Part shown: one piece after another, positions 19,252 to 23,173 of the stretch
Layout of the letters: every line of letters begins with the position of its first letter
Numbering within the stretch: the stretch's first letter is position 1
Source of the DNA: a virus
Virus record (IMG/VR): IMGVR_UViG_3300025168_013722
Span: 1-23,173 of that record
Direction: 5' to 3' (one strand)
Length of the DNA: 23,173 nucleotides
Translations under genes and position numbers: made by a program
The notes under the pieces: generated by a model
What the model saw: only the letters and a program-made list of their open reading frames with translations
Told to the model about the DNA's origin: nothing
Database searches by the model: none

Positions 19252-19435
19252 TTATGAATCCTTCCTTCACTTTTACTTTTTCATCTGCACCACAATGGGG
19301 GCAAAAATAATCTATGTTAGATGGTAAATGCATATCAGCCCCATATATTACAGTAGGTATTACAGCATAACTCCACCAGTTCTTACACACTCCACAATTG
19401 AAATGATATAAAGTTTCAACAGTATATTCATGCAT
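19244..19435 (-). CDS. Small zinc-ribbon protein (63 aa)
   Basis: Two CxxC knuckles, CGVCKNWW (14-21) and CPHCGADEK (45-53), separated by about 27 residues: a zinc ribbon. Aromatic residues around the first knuckle (HFNCGVCKNWWSYAV) suggest a binding surface. Such proteins in phages are usually nucleic-acid or polymerase-binding. ATG overlaps the preceding gene (ATGCATGA), with AGAGGA 7-8 nt upstream. Family not identifiable further. Confidence 0.72.
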   Translation of the reverse strand: MHEYTVETLYHFNCGVCKNWWSYAVIPTVIYGADMHLPSNIDYFCPHCGADEKVKVKEGFINV

Positions 19436-19724
19436 TTTTCAAATCCTCTTTAGGAATCAATTGATAACCCGATTTGTTATAAGCAATCGTGACTGTAAAT
19501 CCTTCAGGCATTTTCGGTTCACGATTTATTACATTTACAGTAGAAGTTTTTTTGACTCTCATTCGTTCAACATAATTATCTGGAATGTCTTCTAGTTCAG
19601 ACCTTCTTCTGAAAACGTTTGGTTCTTTATCAGCAGAACCGCCTTTAGTACCGACTATTGGATTGATAATTATTTCTTCTTCTGGTTCAAAAGTGCAGCC
19701 AGGTGCAACGGTGTGGAATGTCAT
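19428..19724 (-). CDS. Hypothetical protein (98 aa)
   Basis: Not recognised. Polar first half, rich in Glu and Arg (CTFEPEEEIIINPIVGTKGG; VFRRRSELEDIPDNYVERM), then beta-like segments (TSTVNVINREPKMPEGFTVT; YNKSGYQLIPKED). No membrane helix. No clear ribosome site precedes its ATG. It opens the overlapping row of four genes ending before the restriction enzyme. Confidence 0.65.
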   Translation of the reverse strand: MTFHTVAPGCTFEPEEEIIINPIVGTKGGSADKEPNVFRRRSELEDIPDNYVERMRVKKTSTVNVINREPKMPEGFTVTIAYNKSGYQLIPKEDLKNA

Positions 19725-19733
19725 AATATTTTA

Positions 19734-19883
19734 TTAATTACTTTTTTCAACAATATTAAGTATATACATTATATACCAATTCCATTTATCAAAAAATGAA
19801 ATATACGAATAAGCAAAAAACAATAGAATGCTTATTCGTAGTGTGTATTTTGTAACGACTAATATATTAATTATATTAATCAT
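19734..19883 (-). CDS. Possible 49-aa membrane peptide
   Basis: ORF beginning one base after the stop of the 129-aa gene (TAATATG), with hydrophobic runs (MINIINILVVT; ISILLFFAYSYISFF; WYIMYILNIV). It has no ribosome site except possible reinitiation, and very high A+T makes chance ORFs likely. It contains the 11-bp inverted repeat at 19804-19840. Could be a real small membrane protein or non-coding spacer. Confidence 0.35.
   Translation of the reverse strand: MINIINILVVTKYTLRISILLFFAYSYISFFDKWNWYIMYILNIVEKSN
19804..19840. repeat. 11-bp perfect inverted repeat
   Basis: TACGAATAAGC (19804-19814) and GCTTATTCGTA (19830-19840) around a 15-base centre that is A-rich on the plus strand. No U-tract follows the stem on either strand, so it is not a typical terminator. 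It separates the 129-aa gene from the 98-aa gene and may mark a transcript end, a processing site or a protein site. Confidence 0.55.
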
Positions 19884-19884
19884 A

Positions 19885-20274
19885 TTAATCCATTTTTGAA
19901 TCCACATAACATCTGAATCCAGCTTCACTCAGAACATTGGCATATGCATTTGCATAAGCTTCTTTGCGAGTCAAGGACTGATTGAATACACGAACAGAAA
20001 CGTAGTAACCTCCGTAGTAATGTTTGTGACCGATTCCAATACTTTTAAGATAAGAAACGAACTTACCACGAGCAGGTTTAATTACTACTCCAGCAAAACC
20101 ACATACTCCATCCTCTACAACGTATGTAGGTTTGGAATAGTCAATGTCGTTGCCCATCAACTCAGTAGGAGTTCCGACTAACATCGGAGTCACACCGACT
20201 CTACGACCAGCATCCATACCCATTAAGTGGGCACGTTCCAGAAGTTTTTCACAATGTACTTTACTCATACTCAT
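19885..20274 (-). CDS. Conserved-looking small phage protein (129 aa)
   Basis: Cytosolic protein of unknown function. It starts MSMSKVHCEKLLERAHLMGM DAG, a helix typical of a small-protein group found in several phages, followed by VGVTPMLVGTPTEL and strands TYVVEDGVCGFAGVVIKPAR, then a Tyr/His/Gly-rich region (HKHYYGGYYVSVR) and a C-terminal helix (LTRKEAYANAYANVLSEAGF). The latter resembles a C-terminal alpha/beta module with an aromatic strand. Start ATG has GGAGAT 6 nt before. It is the first gene after the early promoter at 20335-20363 with its leader hairpin, so early expression is expected. Confidence 0.72.
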   Translation of the reverse strand: MSMSKVHCEKLLERAHLMGMDAGRRVGVTPMLVGTPTELMGNDIDYSKPTYVVEDGVCGFAGVVIKPARGKFVSYLKSIGIGHKHYYGGYYVSVRVFNQSLTRKEAYANAYANVLSEAGFRCYVDSKMD

Positions 20275-20306
20275 AACAAATCTCCATTTAAGGATTTTCA
20301 AAACGA

Positions 20307-20323
20307 TTGAAGTCAATCTTCAA
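20307..20323 (-). promoter_or_regulatory. Early-leader hairpin with AUUGA loop (copy A)
   Basis: On the minus strand TTGAAG-ATTGA-CTTCAA: six pairs around loop AUUGA, about 6-10 bases past the predicted transcription start. Same design as copies B (21192-21204) and C (22020-22032), with different stem pairs and identical loop, preceded in each by AAGTGAAGG. Confidence 0.65.
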
Positions 20324-20334
20324 CCTTCACTTAT

Positions 20335-20363
20335 ATTATAACAAATCCAGACAGTAATGTCAA
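20335..20363 (-). promoter_or_regulatory. Sigma70-type early promoter A
   Basis: Minus strand TTGACA (20363-20358), 17-base spacer, TATAAT (20340-20335), with an A-tract upstream of -35. Drives the 129-aa gene and whatever follows. Confidence 0.85.
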
Positions 20364-20370
20364 GTTTTTT

Positions 20371-20517
20371 TTAAAAAGAATTTTCTAATATCGTTTTTTT
20401 TCTTTCCAATAATTCCATAATTCTCGAAACTTCTTCTATTTCTTTATTCACTCTCCTAAGTTCAAAAATATTTTTGGTGATCTTTACTGCTCTCAATGTA
20501 TGTAATTCCATGCTCAT
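20371..20517 (-). CDS. 48-aa coiled-coil-like peptide
   Basis: MSMELHTLRAVKITKNIFEL then RRVNKEIEEVSRIMELLERK, a charged amphipathic helix pattern. No family. The ATG follows the 24-aa ORF after 12 bases; the stop lies next to the -35 box of early promoter A. Probably a small early protein that binds another protein. Confidence 0.6.
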   Translation of the reverse strand: MSMELHTLRAVKITKNIFELRRVNKEIEEVSRIMELLERKKTILENSF

Positions 20518-20529
20518 AATATAATCTTT

Positions 20530-20604
20530 CTATTTTTTATTTGATTTAGCCTTTAATGATTCTAAAAACTTTTCGTAATTCTTTTTTTGCTCCCACTTTT
20601 TCAT
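20530..20604 (-). CDS. 24-aa basic peptide
   Basis: MKKWEQKKNYEKFLESLKAK then SNKK: a short Lys-rich helix. Preceded by TTGAGAATGTATT-ATG, the same leader wording seen before the SprT-like gene (TTGAGAATGTCTT-ATG) and the 101-aa gene (ATGAGAATGATT-ATG), suggesting a shared ribosome site type. Size is at the limit of certainty. Confidence 0.45.
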   Translation of the reverse strand: MKKWEQKKNYEKFLESLKAKSNKK

Positions 20605-20622
20605 AATACATTCTCAATTAAA

Positions 20623-20709
20623 TTATAAACTCAAAATAATAACTGCCGCAAGGTAAGCTAAACCAAACAACAATACCGCTGTAAAAATTTCCTCCATCCA
20701 CATCATCAT
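20623..20709 (-). CDS. 28-aa single-span membrane peptide
   Basis: MMMWMEEIFTAVLLFGLAYL then AAVIILSL: one membrane helix with an acidic start. GGAGAT lies 6 nt before the first ATG. Forms a pair with the 42-aa membrane peptide just upstream. Function unknown. Confidence 0.55.
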   Translation of the reverse strand: MMMWMEEIFTAVLLFGLAYLAAVIILSL

Positions 20710-20721
20710 AACAATCTCCAA

Positions 20722-20850
20722 TTAAAAAATGAAAGTAGGAAGTATCCATCCTACTGTAAGAAAAAGAGCTTCACCGATTATCAAATAAATGATGAATCCA
20801 TGAAATCCCCAATCACATAAAGTCTCTATCTTGTGTAAAATATTTGTCAT
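20722..20850 (-). CDS. 42-aa membrane peptide
   Basis: MTNILHKIETLCDWGFHGFI then IYLIIGEALFLTVGWILPTF: an amphipathic start and one or two closely spaced hydrophobic helices. Stop and next ATG are 12 bases apart. No known motif. Small early membrane peptides in phages often act on host envelope or transport functions, but nothing here shows which. Confidence 0.55.
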   Translation of the reverse strand: MTNILHKIETLCDWGFHGFIIYLIIGEALFLTVGWILPTFIF

Positions 20851-20858
20851 ATCTAATT

Positions 20859-21164
20859 TTAAAATAAGGAAGTATGCATTCCAGTATGTTTTGTGAACAT
20901 CAAACGTAAATGTATATTGTGAATATTTTTATATTCTTTGACAGATTTCTCTTCAAACTTTCTGGTCAACTTAGAAAATTTCATATCGTACAAATCCCAT
21001 GAGTTCAATGTAATTTTCAGATAGTTTGAGTTTGAACTGTTTCGGCCAATTCTCATTGACAGAGCATCTTCTGTTCCACCAAGATTTTTAGCACCTGTCA
21101 TCATACGGAATTTATTACCTCCGAGTTGTTCAAGGATTGTTTCTGCTACTTTCAAATTACTCAT
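20859..21164 (-). CDS. Conserved small phage protein (101 aa), host-takeover type
   Basis: Starts MSNLKVAETILEQLGGNKFR followed by MMTGAKNLGG; this opening and the end MFTKHTGMHTSLF are typical of a widespread small protein in diverse phages (pattern xxVAxTILxQLGGNxFxxMTGAK...TGxxTSL). Middle part has LSMRIGRN and YLKITLNSWDLYDMKFSKL strands. Function is unknown in all the relatives I can recall. Start at 21164 is chosen as ATGAGAATGATT precedes it; earlier in-frame Met codons lie within the leader. First gene after early promoter B. Confidence 0.78.
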   Translation of the reverse strand: MSNLKVAETILEQLGGNKFRMMTGAKNLGGTEDALSMRIGRNSSNSNYLKITLNSWDLYDMKFSKLTRKFEEKSVKEYKNIHNIHLRLMFTKHTGMHTSLF

Positions 21165-21191
21165 AATCATTCTCATTCGGGTTAATTGGAA

Positions 21192-21204
21192 GAGGTCAAT
21201 CCTC
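21192..21204 (-). promoter_or_regulatory. Early-leader hairpin with AUUGA loop (copy B)
   Basis: Minus strand GAGG-ATTGA-CCTC, preceded by AAGTGAAGGTT and followed by TTCCAATTAACCC. Copy C has TTCCAAATAACCC at the same place. Confidence 0.65.
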
Positions 21205-21217
21205 AACCTTCACTTAT

Positions 21218-21246
21218 AGTATATCAAAGCTAGAGCTAAATGTCAA
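21218..21246 (-). promoter_or_regulatory. Sigma70-type early promoter B
   Basis: Minus strand TTGACA (21246-21241), 17-base spacer, TATACT (21223-21218). The upstream A-tract (AAAAAAAGTTAGAAAAAAAC) resembles an UP element and has the same wording as in promoter C. Confidence 0.82.
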
Positions 21247-21337
21247 GTTTTTTTCTAACTTTTTTTATTTTTTTTACAAGACTCGCAGAAAGGATTACTG
21301 CTGGAGAGTTGTCTTTTATCTTTGGCTTCTCCAACAT
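21236..21337 (-). CDS. Possible 33-aa basic peptide overlapping promoter B
   Basis: ORF with a good ribosome site (AGGAG 5-6 nt before ATG): MLEKPKIKDNSPAVILSASL then VKKIKKVRKKLDI. The last codons contain the A-tract and the TTGACA of promoter B, so the Lys-rich end may simply be the promoter read as codons. Real gene and fortuitous ORF are about equally likely. Confidence 0.4.
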   Translation of the reverse strand: MLEKPKIKDNSPAVILSASLVKKIKKVRKKLDI

Positions 21338-21402
21338 TGGCTCTCCTGCAAGATATGTTCTCAGGGGAGAGTTGTTGTAAAAGTGAGATGTGTGATATAT
21401 TT

Positions 21403-21639
21403 TCATTTGATGCCGTATGCTTTGGCTAATGTTGGAATATCTTTAACTCCACAAGCATTCCAAATTGCCATACCTTCTGACCCGATTTCCCAGCGAACAC
21501 GTTTGTTTACCAGCAGTTCAATTCGATTGAACTCTTTCACATCCATCTCAGGTGTTCTATCTGTAACAGTTATCTCGCCACCATTTCGTTTGAGGTGGTT
21601 GAACCTCCACCAGAATTGTTTGGTTGATACAATTTTCAT
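21403..21639 (-). CDS. Hypothetical protein (78 aa)
   Basis: Not recognised. MKIVSTKQFWWRFNHLKRNG then strands (GEITVTDRTPEMDVKEF), helix (NRIELLVNKRVRWEIGSEGM) and a C-terminal AIWNACGVKDIPTLAKAYGI. No membrane helix. An ATG five codons upstream would overlap the preceding 46-aa gene; 21639 is preferred because it lies 4 bases after that stop. Confidence 0.65.
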   Translation of the reverse strand: MKIVSTKQFWWRFNHLKRNGGEITVTDRTPEMDVKEFNRIELLVNKRVRWEIGSEGMAIWNACGVKDIPTLAKAYGIK

Positions 21640-21643
21640 TTTT

Positions 21644-21784
21644 TTAAATAGCATCCATTCCAGAGAGGTAATCTTCTAATGCATAAAATGCACTAGATTC
21701 TATACCTTCATTTTCAGCTTCAAAATAAGAATTAACAAGTTCTTCTAAACTTCTGTTTAAACTTAAATCAATTTCTTCTATCAT
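21644..21784 (-). CDS. 46-aa acidic peptide
   Basis: MIEEIDLSLNRSLEELVNSY then FEAENEGIESSAFYALEDYL ending SGMDAI: a strongly acidic helical peptide. AAGGAG lies 7-8 nt before ATG, so it is a confident small gene. Ends 4 bases before the 78-aa gene. Acidic phage peptides often inhibit nucleic-acid-binding host proteins; not shown here. Confidence 0.7.
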   Translation of the reverse strand: MIEEIDLSLNRSLEELVNSYFEAENEGIESSAFYALEDYLSGMDAI

Positions 21785-21794
21785 AATATTCTCC

Positions 21795-21992
21795 TTATGC
21801 AATTTCAAAATCATTAATTTTAATTACGAAATGTTCATCTTCAAAATCAGAGAACACATCACCCATAAGTTTTTTTACTTCATCCATTGCCCACATTCTT
21901 CCTTCTGACAAATCCCAAAACATCTTTCTGGATTCTGCACTCACGTTATCTCGTTTGGCAATCACATCCACTAACCAAGCTTTTTTCTTCAT
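21795..21992 (-). CDS. Small hypothetical protein (65 aa)
   Basis: MKKKAWLVDVIAKRDNVSAE then SRKMFWDLSEGRMWAMDEVK and a C-terminal acidic FSDFEDEHFVIKINDFEIA. A helix-rich cytosolic protein, family unknown. ATG at 21992 with TGAGAT 6 nt upstream is chosen over the TTG at 22004. First gene after early promoter C and its leader hairpin. Confidence 0.68.
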   Translation of the reverse strand: MKKKAWLVDVIAKRDNVSAESRKMFWDLSEGRMWAMDEVKKLMGDVFSDFEDEHFVIKINDFEIA

Positions 21993-22019
21993 ATCAAATC
22001 TCAAGGGGGTTATTTGGAA

Positions 22020-22032
22020 AGGGTCAATCCCT
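22020..22032 (-). promoter_or_regulatory. Early-leader hairpin with AUUGA loop (copy C)
   Basis: Minus strand AGGG-ATTGA-CCCT, preceded by AAGTGAAGGTG and followed by TTCCAAATAACCC. Stem differs from copies A and B at both arms in a compensating way. Confidence 0.65.
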
Positions 22033-22046
22033 CACCTTCACTTACT

Positions 22047-22075
22047 ATTATACAGTAAACTCTACAGGATGTCAA
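22047..22075 (-). promoter_or_regulatory. Sigma70-type early promoter C
   Basis: Minus strand TTGACA (22075-22070), 17-base spacer, TATAAT (22052-22047): perfect hexamers with an upstream A-tract (AAAAAAAGCACGAAAAAAAC) like that of promoter B. Confidence 0.87.
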
Positions 22076-22093
22076 GTTTTTTTCGTGCTTTTT

Positions 22094-22183
22094 TTATTTT
22101 TTTTTGTTTGTATTGAGGGAGTTTCCTAGTAGGTCAATCGGGTGGCCAATGGCTCTCATCATCTCATATATGCTCAGTCCCAT
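22094..22183 (-). CDS. Possible 29-aa peptide
   Basis: ATG in MGLSIYEMMRAIGHPIDLLG then NSLNTNKKK, read in a frame overlapping the end of the 59-aa ORF by 20 bases. The same frame stays open upstream to an ATG at 22321 (75 aa), giving an Arg/Leu-rich chain that is less natural than the 59-aa ORF in the other frame. Which is translated is unresolved. Confidence 0.4.
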   Translation of the reverse strand: MGLSIYEMMRAIGHPIDLLGNSLNTNKKK

Positions 22184-22343
22184 AAATCGGCGTCCCAATC
22201 TTTGCGGTAGTGTTCTTCGTAGTTTTCTTAGTCTTTTTAACCTTCTCGTTTCTTTTTCCGGCATTGTCTCTTTCGGCCATACGCCGTACAACATCAGACC
22301 TATTAAGAAAACTTGGGCCATTCCATATTTCTCTAAATGCCAT
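22164..22343 (-). CDS. 59-aa Lys/Thr-rich basic protein
   Basis: MAFREIWNGPSFLNRSDVVR then RMAERDNAGKRNEKVKKTKK and TTKNTTAKIGTPIYG. GAAGGG lies 8 nt before ATG and the ATG overlaps the TAA of the 43-aa gene (TAATG). The basic, low-complexity middle suggests nucleic-acid binding. Preferred over the 75-aa ORF in another frame because of the ribosome site, the coupled start and more typical codons (AAA, AAG, ACT). Confidence 0.55.
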   Translation of the reverse strand: MAFREIWNGPSFLNRSDVVRRMAERDNAGKRNEKVKKTKKTTKNTTAKIGTPIYGTEHI

Positions 22344-22474
22344 TATATACCCTTCAATAAAATCATCTTTGCATTTTTACGAACACCCTTGTTGGCCATT
22401 CGTTTTAGAAACTTGCTATTTGTTCTTCCCCAGCAGGCAGCAAACTTTCTGCCGAGTTTATTTTCTTTTTTCAT
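22343..22474 (-). CDS. 43-aa basic peptide
   Basis: MKKENKLGRKFAACWGRTNS then KFLKRMANKGVRKNAKMILL KGI. Basic, helical, with one Cys and one Trp; possible nucleic-acid-binding peptide. Stop overlaps the next ATG; it starts 5 bases after the end of the SprT-like gene, so it is in the same early transcript from promoter D. Confidence 0.55.
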   Translation of the reverse strand: MKKENKLGRKFAACWGRTNSKFLKRMANKGVRKNAKMILLKGI

Positions 22475-22478
22475 AGTT

Positions 22479-23006
22479 CTATGCCAACTCTTCTAATTCT
22501 TTTTTGTATTTCTTTTCAATGTCTGTCCAAACTAACAGAAACCCAAACAAAAGACCATACTCTCGGCCATGTGCTTCAATCTCATAAGGAAGGTCATAAT
22601 AGTGTAAAAGATTTTTAGGATTATGACTAACACCTTTCCAGAGAAGTCCACGATCCCTCCAAGTCAACTCACCTCTGATGTATTGTTTAACGTGAACTAA
22701 TTCGTGAGCCAATGTTCTGAGAACTCTGTGACCCCATTCAGTATCTTCTAATGATCTATTATAATCATCTTTTTCCATTCGATGTTGATCCAAATAAATT
22801 TTGAAATCTCTAGGTCGATACCTGTTAGCATTTTCTGCCACTCTGGCTTCACCTTCAGTTGAATGATGACCCATATGAATTGTAAGATTTAAATTTTTTG
22901 ATATTCTGTTGGAAATACCTAAACTTGATATGGCGTATCCACACATCGAATGAATGGCAGCCTTAAGTTTGAAGTCTACGTGTTTGGAGTATAATTTGAT
23001 TTTCAT
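22479..23006 (-). CDS. SprT-like zinc metallopeptidase
   Basis: 175 aa. The zincin motif is HELVH at 101-105 (RTLAHELVHVKQYIRGEL), with E102 catalytic and H101/H105 as zinc ligands; the later YEIEAHGREYG (about 150-160) supplies a candidate third ligand region. This short layout without a C-terminal zinc ribbon is typical of phage SprT-like proteins. The family includes Spartan, which cuts DNA-bound proteins, so removal of host or blocked proteins from DNA is a possible role. ATG has TTGAGAATGTCTT before it, in a hairpin (23010-23025). It is the first gene after promoter D, so early expression is expected. Confidence 0.82.
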   Translation of the reverse strand: MKIKLYSKHVDFKLKAAIHSMCGYAISSLGISNRISKNLNLTIHMGHHSTEGEARVAENANRYRPRDFKIYLDQHRMEKDDYNRSLEDTEWGHRVLRTLAHELVHVKQYIRGELTWRDRGLLWKGVSHNPKNLLHYYDLPYEIEAHGREYGLLFGFLLVWTDIEKKYKKELEELA

Positions 23007-23009
23007 AAG

Positions 23010-23025
23010 ACATTCTCAATAATGT
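23010..23025 (-). promoter_or_regulatory. Hairpin over the ribosome site of the SprT-like gene
   Basis: Minus strand ACATT-ATTGAG-AATGT: five pairs, loop ATTGAG, ending 3 bases before ATG. The loop shares AUUGA with copies A-C, but the stem sits at the ribosome site rather than near +1. May be related or coincidental. Confidence 0.4.
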
Positions 23026-23044
23026 TTTTTTATCTTCAGTCTAT

Positions 23045-23074
23045 ATTATACCACAGTTCTCAGGTCATTGTCAA
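23045..23074 (-). promoter_or_regulatory. Sigma70-type early promoter D
   Basis: Minus strand TTGACA (23074-23069), 18-base spacer, TATAAT (23050-23045), preceded by an A-rich stretch. Reads into the SprT-like gene. Confidence 0.83.
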
Positions 23075-23093
23075 GTTATTTTTAAGTATTTAT

Positions 23094-23173
23094 TCATTTT
23101 GTTCCAAATTGTTTATCTGTCATTGCAGTTGGGCCCTTTTTTTTCTGAGATGTCTCTGAAAACATTGCAACAG
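23094..23173 (-). CDS. C-terminal end of an unidentified gene (partial, 5' end beyond window)
   Basis: Open frame from the right edge to TGA at 23094-23096: VAMFSETSQKKKGPTAMTDK then QFGTK. Only 25 residues, polar and basic; no family can be assigned. It ends 20 bases before the -35 box of promoter D. Another frame has an early stop, so this frame is the likely one. Confidence 0.45.
   Translation of the reverse strand, partial: VAMFSETSQKKKGPTAMTDKQFGTK

Noticed and set aside
20859-21206. Longer form of the 101-aa protein starting in the leader at 21206
   Set aside because: The extension would be coded by the leader hairpin and the conserved TTCCAATTAACCC segment; the internal ATG has the usual spacing to GAGAATGATT.
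1-23173. CRISPR array, insertion sequence or rRNA
   Set aside because: No regularly spaced repeats, no transposase and no rRNA-like sequence were seen on either strand.

Overview
The window is almost certainly part of a large, AT-rich marine tailed-phage genome of the T4-like (myovirus) type, most like phages of SAR11/Pelagibacter or related marine alphaproteobacteria. The evidence is: very tight packing with 1-8 bp start/stop overlaps; long single-strand gene blocks; T4-type late promoter boxes (TATAAATA); near-perfect sigma70 early promoters; many tiny genes; a phage-type bS21, ThyX, SprT-like peptidase and DUF6267-like protein; and host-derived metabolic genes. The host assignment is inference; no structural gene is present to settle it.

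Layout. (1) 1-3287, minus strand: truncated iscU, SNase-like nuclease, a 35-aa Cys-rich metallothionein-like peptide, a cytidylyltransferase-like protein and a ligase-like nucleotidyltransferase. (2) 3418-4522, minus: a hypothetical gene, ribosomal protein bS21 and a half-length Na/Pi cotransporter. (3) 4569-5735, the only plus-strand unit: late promoter, an AsnA/AsnRS-like catalytic domain without anticodon-binding domain, a 53-aa repeat peptide and a tRNA with GUU (Asn) anticodon. (4) 5767-9134, minus: two phosphoribosyltransferases, a candidate structured RNA, a 2OG-Fe(II) oxygenase and a periplasmic BMP-family nucleoside-type binding protein. (5) 9187-16047, minus: an envelope island with an HtrA-like lipoprotein protease, membrane proteins, an SbmA/BacA-like transporter, three tandem small lipoproteins, and a MotA/ExbB-like plus MotB/ExbD-like pair, headed by GMP reductase. 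(6) 16133-17955: small two-TM protein, ThyX, small genes. (7) 17985-18241: a second candidate structured RNA. (8) 18229-23173, minus: an ApaLI-like restriction endonuclease and many small, probably early host-takeover genes under four strong sigma70 promoters, ending in a SprT-like metallopeptidase and the tail of another gene.

Themes. Nucleotide supply (GuaC, two PRTs, ThyX, a BMP binding protein) fits scavenging of purines and thymidylate during infection. The envelope island looks built to remodel or guard the host cell surface. The Asn cassette may adjust Asn supply or Asn-tRNA charging. At RNA level, three early transcripts share a leader hairpin whose stem covaries around an invariant AUUGA loop, and all four good late promoters are placed so that the predicted +1 falls at the first base pairs of a 5'-terminal helix. 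Two intergenic regions look like dedicated structured RNAs.
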